The notes below the pieces were generated by a model that searched no databases, had not been told where the DNA came from, and saw nothing but the letters and a program-made list of their open reading frames with translations. Of a stretch of DNA of 64,000 nucleotides, positions 21,471 to 33,929 are shown piece after piece. The position numbers were made by a program, and so were the translations under genes. The stretch is from positions 872,001 to 936,000 of the forward strand of contig CAHIKZ030005494.1 in NCBI GenBank assembly GCA_903632075.3. Reading direction: 5' to 3'. Every line of letters starts with the position of its first letter. Within the stretch, counting starts at the first letter, position 1. The stretch is from Acanthosepion pharaonis. Taxonomy: Eukaryota; Mollusca; Cephalopoda; Sepiida; Sepiidae.

Positions 21471-22024
21471 CTAGATTTGGAAAAATTATAGAATATTTAT
21501 TAAAAATAAATAAAAGTATAATCTTATTACATTATTTTTAACATGTTGAATCTTAATAAATCATCAACTGTGTTGAAAGGATATATTTTTTTTTTAAATT
21601 CTCTAACAGCTCCGTCTTGTGAAATCCTAAGGAATTTTCTAATTGTCATCTTTCCACACAATAAACCTGAATCATTGAAGTTAACTAGGAAAATTTTTCT
21701 TTTTTCTGGTAGAAAATTTGTGCTATTTGAAAAATTCAATTTAAATTCATTTCTCATGTCTTTAATAAGAGCATATTATTTAAGTCAATGTTTACTTCAT
21801 AAGTGTTGGGCTTCTATCACCCTTTGCTTATGTAAAAGAAAAAATGTTCAATGTCTAATTATAAATTACTTTTGATAATAAAACAATCACTTTGATGAAC
21901 AGTTTTTGTTTTATATTTAATTACAATGTATGAGGTTAGATTGGAAAATTCAAGGACTAGGATCTTCTGGCAAACTCTACAACTGATATCTATCATATGA
22001 GAGTATTAAGAATTCAACCTGGAT
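21471..22024. other. No supported gene
   Basis: Two opposed open frames (76 and 110 aa, 21527-21875) cover the same AT-rich DNA and match no known family. Confidence 0.4.
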
Positions 22025-22995
22025 AATGTTTACCAAAAGCCTGATGCAGAATTTCAAAAGTTTTGATAGCAGATTTGCCAAGCTTTGCACAAAATATAAT
22101 GCAGGTACATTTTCTTGAATTTTTCAGCTATTGTAAGATTGCCAATCCAACACAATGTTACAAAACTTTACATAATTAAATGCAAGTAAATAGTATGAAG
22201 CCTACTGGTAGATTGACTTGGTTGGTTGAGTACCAATGAACAAGAATTCCTCACATTTCTGTTAATTGATACAATCCAGGAACTTTTTCATGTCACTTTG
22301 TGTGTATATATACACACATTAAATATCATGTCAAAATAAAATGTGTTCTAAAAATTTCTGAAATTAAAACTTCTCTTGTTTCTTTATGAAAGGACTCTTC
22401 TACTTAGACTATAAATGGATGAGATTTCTCTGTTTCACTAAACACATGTAACCTTTTATACTACAAGGTAGTTTTTTTTTTATTTTGCTATAGACAGGAA
22501 CTTATTTATTTTTTGTGAATATTTTCTACAGGACTATAAAGACTTTGTGAGTACACCCAAATGGATTTTACTTAGAGTAATACAGCTGTACCACTCAATT
22601 AAAAAAAAAAAAAAAAATGGTTGGCCTAATAAAGTTATCAAAATCCTGACAAAGTATTTTTAGAATTTCCTTAAAAGATTTGCCAAGTTTCATTCAAAAC
22701 TGGATGCAAACATGTTGTGCAAATTTATCACTGATTGTAAAGATTGCAGAACCATTCCAACAAAATGTTACAAAACCTCACATAATGATTGAACATGAGT
22801 AGATAATACAAAACCTATTGGCAAACTAACTCATTTGGCTAGGTACCAATGAGTGTTAGCTGTATGCTTATTAAACAGTACAATCATAGTATATACAATC
22901 TGGGAACTTTCCAATACCATTGTACTTGAATATTCTATTTAAAAAAAAAAAAATGTTTTTCTGATATCTTAATTTTACTTTGATTTCAACTCTTG
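22025..22995 (+). repeat. Diverged direct duplication, ~620-bp period
   Basis: About 22065-22400 and 22670-22995 share AGATTTGCCAAG, CCAACA(C/A)AATGTTACAAAAC, AGTACCAATGA and GGAACTTT in the same order. The copies are diverged. No coding function is recognised. The T and A tracts between them (22471-22479, 22600-22616) are low complexity. Confidence 0.6.
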
Positions 22996-23084
22996 GAATA
23001 ACCTTAAAAGAGGTTTTTAAAAATGTAGTAATTCCCCTTGAAAGAATAAGAATTAAGAAAACACCATCTGTCATCTTAATTCTT

Positions 23085-23200
23085 TTTCTTTTATTGTCTT
23101 CTCTCCTTAATAATATATTTTTCTAATATTTTGTAACACTCAGTCACCCTTTGCATCTTAGTGTCTTTATTGCCTTGCATGGGTTGAAATGATTAAAAAA
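23085..23200 (+). repeat. SINE-like 3' end (TTATTGCCTTG family)
   Basis: TTTGCATCTTAGTGTCTTTA...TGCCTTGCATGGGTTGAAATG then A-run: same 3' end as the arms of 2228-3237. Confidence 0.6.
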
Positions 23201-23421
23201 ATGTGATTTTTAAAAGAACATAGCCTCATTTCTGATTACAAAGCTTAGCATGAAGTTGTAGCCATTTAGTTTTATAAGATCATTTTTGAGGATTTATTAT
23301 TACACTGCCAAATATTTCTATTTACACATTTATTTTATTTAACCTTAGTTGCCTGAATTAATAAGGAAAAATGCCTTATCTGTAAAAGAGATAAGTAAAA
23401 TTGGATGAAACCCAAAAGAAT

Positions 23422-23429
<8 letters not shown>

Positions 23430-23474
<45 letters not shown>

Positions 23475-23515
23475 TATATATTATATATATATATATTATA
23501 TATTATATAATATGG
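23430..23515. repeat. (TA)n microsatellite with ATTATATA variants
   Basis: A long TA tract with irregular TATTA interruptions toward the end. Confidence 0.95.
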
Positions 23516-23577
23516 ATAATTTCAGAGAGGTTATAAATCTCAATGTAAGAAACAGAGCAAATAATAATTAATTAACA

Positions 23578-23752
23578 AATCGGAGACCTCAGAAAGCCAT
23601 GGTAATATTTTATTTTGTGAGACTGATAAAATTTGATTTTGTCTCTTCAGACCTGGTGGTCTCAAAACAAGATTGGTCTGGTGAAGCAAAATTGAATTTT
23701 ATCAGTCTCACAAAATAAAATATTACCATGGCTTTCTGAAGTCTCCGATTTT
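23578..23752. repeat. Foldback element
   Basis: ATCGGAGACCTCAGAAAGCC...ATAAAAT and its reverse complement pair over about 54 bp with very few mismatches. Pairing continues more weakly inward (TTGATTTTGTCTCTTCAGACC opposite GGTCTGGTGAAGC...). Arms total about 75 bp, with a loop of about 20 bp. Confidence 0.9.
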
Positions 23753-24334
23753 TTTTCTATTTTTTATTTTTTTTTTTTAATTATATATAGGAAAAAAAAA
23801 ATATCTTGAAATGTTTTGCCAGCAATCTGTCACCAGAACAATTTTATTTGGATAAACCAAAATCAACATTATTGAAATGAAATATCTTTGACAGAAATGT
23901 TGCTAGTCTTTTTTGCTATTCTATCGTTATTTTCATGGTAGATGCTCAGGGTAACTTCATTTCTTGGTCTCACAAGTTCAGACCTTCACAACTCGCGTCT
24001 GCCAGTGAGTCAGTAATATTCAATGCTTACATTGAAATTTAAATAATATTCAAAATTTCCTGCAACACATCTGCAGTCAAGCCAGCCCCAAATGTAATGC
24101 CCTATATTTCTTTCGATCTTGTCAGTATGGTTGAGCGTGGGGGCCATCTGGTCCAAGTAGTGCATGTCCTTCATATACCATCACCCAGGCCTGCACTCTA
24201 GACAGCTCAGAATTTTGACCAAACAGGGTGCTACCATTATCATATGAGATTAACATATGCCTATGTTGATACAGACCTTGTTATGTGCTGAACTAAAATT
24301 AAAAGACAGTCTAATATAAATTAGACTGTCATCT
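23753..24334. other. No supported gene; small perfect stem
   Basis: 24305-24330 contains GACAGTCTAAT and its exact complement around ATAA. Otherwise unassigned, with a somewhat higher GC section at 23950-24240. Confidence 0.45.
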
Positions 24335-26078
24335 AGACATGAACACTACTGATTAGTATAGGAAATTTCAGCATTTTTTACTTATTTTTTTATTTTATTT
24401 ATTTATTATATTTTTTTATTTATTTTTTGTGAAAAACACATTGATTTGAAAATTCTTGCAAAAATCAAATAACTGTCAGATTTTAACGAAGCTTTCAGGA
24501 CTTATTCGGAAATGAATGAAATTATTTTAGAAATGTTATTTAATTTTATGAAATTTTAATAACTTAAATTTTGATCTGCTTAATGTTTATATTAGTTAAA
24601 AGCAGAACTCCTTGGAGAATTTAAATCAGTAGTTTCTTTTTGTAAAACAGGACTCCCAGTTACTGAAAATCTGCTCTGAACAGCAAAATAAAAAATGTAA
24701 TAAAACTAAAACATTATTTAATAAGAAAAGCTTTTAATTGTTTTTATGAATATATGTTATGGACACTATTGTCTTAAAATTTTATTTTATTTTTTGATGA
24801 ATAATGAATTTTTACAAGAATTATTTTTAATTTTTTTTTTTTAAATTTTAATTATAATTTATAAAGTTTAAAGTTATGTCTTAATTTGTCTAGATTAGGT
24901 GATATTGTTATTAAGTAAAAATATTTACTAATCATAAATAGAAAAGCTTATTACAATATAATGAACCCCTATATTTTAAAAAGAATTAAAAAATTTTTTT
25001 TTTGTATGTGTATAAACATGCTGATTTTTGTAAATATGGATGTCCACACATATCAGAAAATAAGAATGATAACTTGAGTAAATTTAAAACCAAACTACCT
25101 GAAATTCAATAAAACATTAGATTATAGAGAATATTTTCCTAAATTTTTAAGTTTACAGAGTAGTTAAAAAATCATATAAAAATGTATTCATGTTATATTC
25201 CTCAAGTTATTTTTACACATATATCTACCATAGGAAAAAGGTCAGATGATCTGTCTCTCAGTCAAGCTGTCAACACCTTAAATAAAGAGCTACCACCATA
25301 TTAAAAAATGCATTTCTGCAATATGTTAAACTTAAAGTAATACTTGGTCCAAGTCAGATAATTAAACTTCAGTTTCAGAAAAGTATATTTTATTTTTGAA
25401 AGATTTTTTAACAAAGGGGATTAAACCTTGATGACAGCTAAAAATGGTGTTAAAATCAGCCATTTTAGCAATTTCAAAATGAGAACTCCTTCCAGTCAAT
25501 TTAAATTAGGTTTGAAATGGAGCAAAGCATTTTGCTTATTGGAAATATTAAATTTAATCTATTAGCTTGAAATTAAAACCAAAATAAAAGCATTAAGAAT
25601 TTTTTTTTTTTTCATTTTTAAAAATTCATGTTAAACATTAGATATCATGTTTCTGTGAAAGTAATGCTTTCAAAAATTAAAATAACTTTTTCGTTAATTA
25701 ATTCTATCATAATGTAACTCAATAACTCATATTAAATGCATAAAAAATGCATGTCTCAAATAAATGAAAAGTAAATTAAATGAATACAAAGTCTTTCTGA
25801 TGCCACACAATAAAACAAAAACAAATATTTCAAATCAATATGAAAATATAATTTATTATAAGAAGAAAACACTGAAAATTTTATTTAAATAATTTCTGAA
25901 TTATTTGCCTTCAAAAATAAATCTGTTTGGGTTTTCATAATTTTATGCCAGTGGGAAAAAGAAATAGAATTTCAAAGTTTACCTAATTTTCTTGGGCCAA
26001 CATGAAGCCCATTTTAAAAATTTCTCAGGCCCACTTGTGAATCTAAGGGCTCATGTTGAGAAACACTGGTCTAAATGA
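24335..26078 (+). repeat. Long AT-rich dispersed repeat, copy 1 (hAT-like end?)
   Basis: 24335 to about 25600 is the reverse-complement relative of 53330-54705. Shared landmarks include TTTTGCAAAAATCAAATA, CTTTCAGGACTTATTC, GATGAATAATGAATTTTTAC and AGCAAAGCATTTTGCTTATT. At 26045-26078 the minus strand reads CAGTGTTTCTCAACATGAG, like hAT terminal repeats. No transposase is seen, so it would be a nonautonomous element. Confidence 0.55.
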
Positions 26079-26519
26079 TAAAATCCTACTGGACATTGTC
26101 TTTTTTTTGAGACCTGTAAAAACAAATTCATTTCAAAAACTTTTAAAGAAATGCTGAATGTAAAGTACACCAAGCTGTATCCATTATTAAATGAGGTGGG
26201 TTATTTGAACAAATAAGCAATGCTGAATCATCGGCCAGGTTTAGCCATACATTTGGATTATTTTCATTATCAATCTCTTTTTTATTTCTATGTTTAATCA
26301 GCTTAGGTGTGTGTTTTTTTTTTTTTTTTTGCACAACTCTCTTTTTCTAATGTGCTTTTTAATTTACAATTGGGGGATTAATGGATATTAATTTATGAGA
26401 TAAAAAACAAGTATCTACTCATTATTAAAAGCTAATTATCCATTTGTTTCTTGGGTATCATATAACAACAGTTTGCTTTTACCATTTGCTGGTCACTTGT
26501 TATGCTTTGCTGAATAATG
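26079..26519. other. No recognised feature
   Basis: AT-rich. The open frame at 26143-26334 contains a poly-Lys run from the T17 tract and is not gene-like. Confidence 0.4.
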
Positions 26520-26527
26520 TTATGAGG

Positions 26528-26850
26528 AATTATTGGAAAGCTCTGACAAAAAAAAAAAGGGATTCTAAAAAAAATTGTAATATTTTGCTAAATAGCAAAA
26601 TCTATTTTATGTTTTTCTGCATAGGGTTAGGGAGGTATTGCTGGAAAGCTCTGACAAAAAAAAGGGATTCTAAAAAAAATTGTAATATTTTGCTGAATAG
26701 CAAAATCTATTTTATGTTTTTCTGCATAGGGTTAGGGAGGGATTGCTGGAAAGCTCTAACAAAAAAAAGGGATTCTAAAAAAAAAAATTTAATATTTTGC
26801 TGAATAACAAAAACCTATTTTATGTTTTGCTGAATAGCATTATGACAGAT
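26528..26850 (+). repeat. Tandem repeat, ~104-115-bp unit, 3 copies
   Basis: TGGAAAGCTCTGACAAAAAA...GGGATTCTAAAAAAAATTG...ATTTTGCTGAATAGCAAAAT...TTTCTGCATAGGGTTAGGGA is repeated three times with little divergence. The frame stays open across units, so the 119-aa repetitive reading frame there is a by-product. Confidence 0.9.
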
Positions 26851-28124
26851 TGCTGAAAAGTCCTCATCCTGATGAAAAAGGTATTCTCAAAAGAAAAATA
26901 CCCTTCGGTCAGATTTTGGGAAATACCTTTGGCCAAGAACTTTTCAGCACCCTCTTGTAATTTTTTTTTTTTTTTTGGTCTGGATGTTGCAATAAGCATG
27001 TTAAATTTACAAACTGAATGAATTAAAACTTTTAATGAATGAAAGTTAATAGACCAAACTAAACCACCATAAAGACTTTATATTACTTTTTTTCTTAGTA
27101 CAGATCAGAAATTTGTGTGAAATTTGACTTTGAACAGATTATTTTCCCAATCTTTTATTGATTGACTGTTTTAATCTGTTTTGTTTAAAAAGTATCAACT
27201 GGAATTATTTAAATAAAAAAAAAAATAATGTAAACATGCTATGACATTGTGACTTGTATTACACCCCCCCCCCACTACTGGGACTTCGATTAATGTTCTT
27301 GTGATGTACAATCAAGTGCATCGATCAAAGAAAGACTTAGCCTGTTTTCACCAAATCAGAATTCTGGGTTGTGATTTAAGCTGAATAAAATACTAACTTG
27401 CTGACAGATTAACTTCATCTACATATGGACTATTAATAGGATTATTGCGAGGTCATATTTCTGGTCTTTGAAGCTTGTTATATTTGACAGATATTAATAC
27501 ATAAACACTTTTATTTCTAGGCACTCACATACTCTGGTTAGTTGCACTGAGGACTACATTAGGTTTTTGGTCTATTGTTTAATTCTAGTTTCAAATATTT
27601 TTTTTTTCTTTTTCTCTGCCACTTTTCCCTTAAGCCATGTGTACTTTTTTAATTGAAGTCGACAATCTGAACTTAAACCCTTTGGGCATGAAAAGGAACA
27701 AGTTATCAACCTTTAGAGATTCTTATCTTGTTAGTAGTTTAGTGGACTTAGTATCTTGACAGAAATGAAGACACTGGATAGCAGGATGGTTTTATTTATT
27801 TTATTATTTTTTTTTTTTTTTTTATCCATAATGGACTTACCTTCTTTATTGCTATTTGAGAAAAGAGTAAGTTTTTTGTGAATTTATTTTTATTTATTTG
27901 TTTTGTTTTTTTTTCTTGTGACAGTTTTTGCATGCACAACAGGGGTGTTGAATGTTTAAATATTGGTTATTCAGCAAAATAGGCTTTTATTAAAGATTTT
28001 ATTTTGAATTTAAATTCCCTTATATATAATGAATTTAATATTCTTAGTGAAATTCATTCCCAGAAAATTAAATTTATAAAAGAAATATCATAATTTTGCT
28101 TTTAACCTGTTTAATTAGCACATT
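26851..28124. other. No supported gene
   Basis: AT-rich, with T tracts at 26959-26976 and 27808-27823 and a C10 run at about 27264. No family is recognised. Confidence 0.4.
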
Positions 28125-28490
28125 TAGGATTGATTGATTTATTTGCAAGGGGACTTATTAATCTTTTGCTGGTTATTTAAAGCTAGAAAATATTTTTAGA
28201 TTGTAAGAATTCTTTTGAAGAAAATAATGATTCACTGGTACAAGTCCTACTAACTAACTGATAGCTGGGGTGAATTCATATCTTTCTCAATGTCATTTGC
28301 ATGTAATTGAATATAATGAACCTGACTTGAATTGTAACTTGATTCTCCAACTCTCAATTCCAAGCTGTTATCTATTACACCACCTGCACATCCAAACTTA
28401 CAGCACTTGGTATTCCCAAGTAGTCACCCATCTAGGTGTACTGACCAGGCTCTATGTTGCTTAACTTTGGTGATTGTAAGAGAACAGGTA
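28125..28490 (-). repeat. 5S-tRNA chimeric SINE
   Basis: Reverse orientation. The 3' tail lies at 28125-28210. The complement of TCAATTCCAAGC...TACACCACCTGC is the tRNA-like module. CAGCACTTGGTATTCCCAAG...CACCCATCTAGGTGTACTGA...TTGCTTAACTTTGGTGATTG at 28400-28480 is 5S rRNA complement, including the internal control region. The 64-aa open frame inside is SINE sequence. Confidence 0.85.
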
Positions 28491-29294
28491 TAAATCCTGG
28501 TATGTTTAGGAGGTGCTGGTATTGCTGTGTGATAATTTGACAGAATTTTATAGAAAAATTTTGGCAATGTTTAACCTTTGTACCTGCAAAAATGGTGCAT
28601 TAAAAAGATGGTTATTCCCTTGACACCACTATTAGTGTATACACTCCTTTGGCAATGTTTGTTTTACAAGATTGTATAAATATGTGAACCAAGTGTATTG
28701 TGATATTTTTTATTTTCTTTTTATAAAGATTTACTAGTTACCATTTTATAAAGAAATAAATATGAAAAATATTTTTATTCAAAAATTCATAATTAATATT
28801 ACAAAATTATGTAAGAAGAGGGGATGCTTTTAAATTATTTGAGTGAATTTATGTGGTGATAACAAATGAAAGAAATACCTTAAAAATGCATTTTTTTTCA
28901 AAATTTTTAATTACAGTTACTCATCATTCAGTGTTTATTTAAATTTTCTTTACAGACATTTTATAAATTTATGAATAAAATTTTTTTTATATTTATTCCT
29001 TTATAAAAATGGTAAATAATAAATATTTCATTATGGTTGATTCACATATTTTTATAATCTTGTATATATAAAATTATTCTTGTAAATAAAGAAACTAACA
29101 AATAAATAGTGTTTAATATCATTGTTGTCAATTCTCAATAAAGAAAATATCTAAACTTACTTTCATATATTTGGGTTTTAGGTTAGATAAACGTTGCCAA
29201 AACTAAACAAAAATTATTATTGAAGCATTATTGACTTTATCATGTTTTTCTTTTAAAGAAAGAATAAATTTTAGTGTTTTGTTTACTATTTATA
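28491..29294. other. Possible short TIR element, otherwise unassigned
   Basis: TTTTGGCAATGTTTAACC (about 28559) faces GGTTAGATAAACGTTGCCAAAA (about 29180-29201), weak terminal inverted repeats about 640 bp apart. No coding sequence is seen. Confidence 0.3.
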
Positions 29295-30080
29295 TTTGAA
29301 CTATTGTCCTCATTCGTCGTCGTTGTTGTTATCACAACATTTTGACCGTTGTGCCTCTGGCTTTTATCAGGTGTTTTATTTAAAAAGGATTTTTATTTGC
29401 CATGAAAAACATTTTTGTGCCCATTTTTATAAATAAAGCTCTTTATATTTTTCATTTTGAAAATTCAAAAGGAACCAAGAGAGATTTTTTGTAAGCATTT
29501 TCATATTTATAAAAAATTTCTATTGGTTCTGAATTAAAATGATCAGAATTCACAATTTTTTTTTTTTTTTATGTCTGTTTCTATTTTGTAATCACCTAAT
29601 TTTGTTTTTCTTTTATTTGTAAATTACTATCTTAAAAGAACTAAAATTTGTTTTCATTAAATATAGAATTAGAGTTTACGAACATAAACCGTCATTGACA
29701 CCAGAAATAATTACTGATGAAGCAAAGGTGTTTGGAATATGTGCATACAAAAAAAATATAAAATTATTTAGAGTTTATGAAAACTGTTATATAGTATATA
29801 CTTGATTAACTTTTCTGTAAAACACAGGCTTTTTATTTATTCATTTTTTTTTTAAGTATAAAAAAAAAAGCTTTTGTTAGTAACAATTACTTCTATAATT
29901 TCTATCCGACTTTCTGGGATGAGGAATTATTTACATAATGCCTCCTGGCTTTTGCCCCCACACCTCCTACCAATATACCCCTGATGAATATTGGAGGACA
30001 CACTAAGCTAAACATTGTGATAGCAACAACAAAAGTGGGGGGGGGGGACAATAGTCCAAATATAAATAGTGTAAATACCT
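29295..30080. repeat. Family F ends in inverted orientation
   Basis: CTATTGTCCTCATTCGTCG...TTATCACAACATTTTGACCG at 29300-29350 opposes AACATTGTGATAGCAACAAC...GGACAATAGTCCAAATATAAATAG at 30014-30070. These match the family F foldback ends at 10.4, 43.8 and 48.8 kb. The middle is AT-rich with no gene. Confidence 0.5.
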
Positions 30081-30800
30081 ACTTCTGTGTTCTATAACAA
30101 GATGAGCCTTCGGAAATGATGTGCTTCTGTCGTCTCATCTATTCTATATCCATTTTTGTTTTTCCTCATGCTTAATATTCTTATATGGCTTTTCTTGTTC
30201 AGAAAGTGTAATTGAATCTAGCACTAGAAGATCGATGGATAGCACAGACAATAGGTAGAAAAGCATCTTGGTCATAAGTGCATAGAATCATGTCTTTTGA
30301 AAACATGTGTTAGATGGCATGTACCAAATGAACCACCTTCTTTCTCTTTCTGACATATCTGACAGAGCATTAAAATGGCAGCTTTCAATCTAACAGAAGA
30401 AATGAAAAGGCATGTTGTACAACAATGACTTGGTTATCACTGACTTCTTGAAAGTGGCCATGTAGGTGGGAAAAAGACATGTGGCTCTGCATGGGTTTCA
30501 TAAAGATACTACAGTGACTCACCTCTGAGGAGCATGAGCAATAACAGCTCCCTCGTACCTCCTCAACCTATTCCTGCAGTGCCTTGAAGTCAATGCCACT
30601 GCTTATAATAAAGTGCTAAACACTGTGGTAAAGCCATGGATCAGGCAGAATACTGCTGCCTCTTACATAGACAATGTGAATAAGGCATGGACAAGAAACC
30701 TTACAGTTTGTGGACTCTTTCAAAAATTTATTTATTTTTTAATGATATCTACTGCGGAGACTTGTGACTTTATCTCGAAGAATAACTTGCAGATATTTGG
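30081..30800. other. No supported gene
   Basis: The 63-aa open frame at 30613-30804 has no recognised family. The section 30300-30620 is less AT-rich but unassigned. Confidence 0.4.
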
Positions 30801-31206
30801 TTGATTGATTCATTTTCTTCAGCTTATCAACCCTTGTAAGTTATTTAAAGCCAGAAAATATTTTTAGATTGTAAGAATTTTTTCTTTATATATAGATAAT
30901 AATGATTTTGTGATACAAATCATACTAATTAAACCCATAGCTGGGGTGTAGGGAGAAGAAACAGATTCATACCTTTCCCAAGGGTATTTGCATGTAAGGG
31001 AATATAATGAATCCAACTGGAATTGGAACTCAGTCCTCCAATTAACAATTCCAAACTATTATCCATTACACCACCTGCACATCCAAGCTGATAGTACCTT
31101 GTATTTCCAAGCGGTCACCCATCTAGCTACTGTACGGGCTTGCTGTTGCTTAACTTTGTCAATCGTACTGGAACTAGTGTTTCAAAATAAAATGACCGTA
31201 AGCCTG
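30801..31206 (-). repeat. 5S-tRNA chimeric SINE, nearly complete
   Basis: Reverse orientation. In order: the tail (CTTATCAACCCTTGTAAGTT), the middle module (CATACCTTTCCCAAGGGTAT), the tRNA-like module (CTATTATCCATTACACCACC), and the 5S complement (CCAAGCGGTCACCCATCTAG, GCTTAACTTTGTCAATCGTAC, GACCGTAAGCC). Confidence 0.85.
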
Positions 31207-31684
31207 CAGAGTATAAATATGTAAAATAATAAAAAGAAATGAGAAAAAATAAAAAAACACACAAGAAATTTTACGTTTATTTAAAGTTTTTGATTTCTTG
31301 TTCATCTATTTTTGTAAATCAGATTTTAATTTTTCTCTGGCAGTTTTCAAGAGCATATTATTTTTCTTAAACGTTTTTTGTACTTTTTAAGATTTTAATC
31401 TAAAATGTAATATTATCTATTTAATGAATCTGAATCAACTATCATATTTTAGAATACATATGTAAATACATAATATTTTTTATTTGTGTCAGAATATTTT
31501 TAAACGGAATTAAACTGATCATTGCATAAACTAAAAATAGACGTAATGCGTTTGATTCAATGTGCAGTTTCCGTGAATATTTACTCCAGTTTGTGAAGAA
31601 TCTTGAATTTCTCTGTTTACATAGTTTTCTAATATTTGTATTAGCATGCAGAGTAGATATTTTGCTAGATTCCACAATATTCTA

Positions 31685-32068
31685 GTCAGGTATGACGATA
31701 AACTACATCCGGCAGCAAGGCCTCTGATCGATAGATTGGAAATTTTGAGGAGCGTGTAACCACTTCTTAATTGCTGCTGATTCCAGAACCAGCCTGATCC
31801 AGAGTTGTAGCACCTGTTAGGGTCCCAGCTATGGGCTAGTGAACCTTCAAATAGTGAAAATATAAAAATACATTTTTATAGCAAAAATACCAGCAATATA
31901 TTTTTATATAAAAAAAGTTACTGATTACATATTTATAGTATAAATAAATTTTATAGTAAAATGACCAACAATACATTTTATTGGTAGTTGAAGCCAAAAT
32001 ATTTAGGTTTTGGCATTAAATAACCCATAGAGGTGTTGATATGCTGCTGAACAAAATCAACTGACTAA
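31685..32068 (+). repeat. SINE family C copy
   Basis: AAACTACATCCGGCAGCAAGG head, GGTAGCACCTGTTAGGGTCC, iterated ACCAGCAATA units, and tail TTGGCATTAAATAACCCATA then GGTGTTGATATGC. Confidence 0.8.
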
Positions 32069-32236
32069 TCATAATATTCAGCTAGGAGGAACACCTAAAG
32101 TTATTTTTTTATACAAATTTCATCAGTTTAATTGTTTAAAGAAACACACTTTGGGACAAATGATAAAAGGATCATAGCTTTATAGACTTCAGTTCCTGCT
32201 TCTTTAACAAAATAGCTGAACCCCAGAGACTAAATA

Positions 32237-33132
32237 CGAGGGTCATTCAATAAATAAGGTGAATTTTTCGGTACAAGGACTTTTAATACAGATAGAAGCT
32301 TTTTTTTTTTTTTTTTTTTTTTTCAACATAGTCTCCCAGCACTGTCACACACTTTTCCCATCTGTGCACAAGCTTCCGTATTCCCTAAGCGTAAAAATCT
32401 TTGGACTGATGTCTCAGCCAGTCGCTCACAACACTTTTGACTTCATCATCACTTTTAAACTTTGTGTCTCTCATGAACGCTTTCAAGGGACCAAACAGGT
32501 GAAAGTCTGAAGGGGCAAGGTCTGGGCTGTAAGGGGGATGAGGGAGCAGTTCCTAGCCCAGCTTGTTGATGGTCTGCACTGTTTGGGCTGCTGTGTGAGG
32601 CCTTGCGTTGTCATGATGCAAGATGACTCCTTCTGACTGATGACCCCTGCGTTTGTTCTTTGTCTTTCTTGACCTGCCTCAGCAGTTCACAGTAGTTCTT
32701 CTGTCAGACTGAATGAGGTCATAGACTGATTCAATCACCTCAGGAGACCTCACTTCTGTAGGCCTCCCAGGCCTGTCTTCATCCTCAACACTACTCCGTC
32801 CTTCTTTAAACAATTTAGCCCACTTGTTGACATTTTTTTGTCTGAAACATGTGGCACCATACACAGTTGACATTCTCCTATGAATTTCAACTGGTTTGCA
32901 CCCTTCAGCAACCAAAAACTTGATAACTGACTGCTGTTCAGTCCTGGAGCATGCTTCTTGGTCGGCCATCTTTGTTAATCGCCAAAACTCTCAAAGTTTT
33001 TTTTAATCTGCAAAAGAAATTAAATCCATGTGAAAAAGAAGTAAAACACAAAAAAAAAAAATACAAAAAGTAAGCTTCTATCTGTATTAGAAGTCCTTAT
33101 ACCGAAAAATTCACCTTATTTATTGAATGACG
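32237..33132 (-). mobile_element. Mariner transposon, internally deleted (MITE-like)
   Basis: Both ends carry about 60-bp terminal inverted repeats. The left is CGAGGGTCATTCAATAAATA... (32237-32301) and the right is its complement (33071-33132), with a 4-bp difference near the tip. TA dinucleotides flank both ends (32235-32236 and 33133-33134). At 896 bp it is shorter than the usual ~1.3 kb. It encodes only the two ends of a transposase on the minus strand. Confidence 0.92.
32310..32969 (-). pseudogene. Mariner DD34D transposase remnant
   Basis: The N-terminal part (start 32969) has the helix-turn-helix region (QQSVIKFLVAEGCKPVEIHR, WAKLFKEGRSSVEDEDRPGR). At SDRRTTVNC the sequence jumps to ELLRQVKK, so the middle of the enzyme, including the first catalytic Asp, is missing. 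The C-terminal part keeps GVILHHDNARPHTA and YSPDLAPSDFHLFGPLK, with 34 positions between the two Asp. It contains a TAG where Trp is expected and a later stop. Not functional. Confidence 0.9.
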
Positions 33133-33929
33133 TATAAGTGGGTAATTTGAACCAAGCCTGAACATTGGACAAGTGGCACTAATCTGAGGTCACCACTGGT
33201 CATTTTAAGGTCAGAATTAATTTTTCTAGTCAAAATGCATATTTTATTTAACATGACAGTGCATAAACTGGAATCACCTTAATTGTAGGGCATCTATGTA
33301 AACATTTATTTAAAAAAAAAAATAACCAGTGAAAGTGCTGGTGTCCAAGTAATTAGCAATACAGAAAATGTAATTGGCAAACTGATTTCAAACACAGTCA
33401 GAACTGCATTCACTTTGCACTGATGTCCTTGAGAAAGGCATCAATAGGAAGAAATGATGCAATTGTCATTTAAAATAAGGTCTTGATTGAAAAGAATTCA
33501 TATGCAGTAATTATGTAAATTTATACAGCTTTATTTTTTTTTTCATTTTTAAGTATTATTTTTCTTAAAATTTTTTAATTTGTAAGAATAGAATTTCGTT
33601 TTAGGTCCTATATTTTATTTGTTTTTGCAAATTTTTATAAAAGTAAAATAGAACGATTTTTGTAATTGTTTGGTAGCAACATTTCTGATAAAATCAACAT
33701 TCCTGAATCAACTGATGAATGTCATCAATTGATACAAAGTATAGAGAACTTAAGTGATTGTCTTCATTTTAGATATTTGACAATCTGAGTATTTCTGCTT
33801 ATAACAATTACAACCATTTTATCTTGCCTTGGAATAATTGCTAAGCCAGCAAATCTCAGACAACATTACTACTGTAGTGAGTTTGATCCTCAAAGTTTAC
33901 CTCAGCTCTATGCTTCTAATGTTTGTGTT
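33133..33929. other. No recognised feature
   Basis: AT-rich sequence. No gene is supported. Confidence 0.4.

Noticed and set aside
21543..21875. 110-aa plus-strand open frame
   Set aside because: The opposite strand is also open over the same AT-rich DNA, and neither product resembles a known protein.
28270..28464. Similar short frames inside SINE copies (for example 8860, 30988 and 59157 regions)
   Set aside because: They recur because the SINE recurs; no independent coding evidence.
28400..28480. Possible 5S rRNA gene
   Set aside because: The 5S-like part is diverged and always runs into the same tRNA-like module and tail in several copies, so it is a SINE head.
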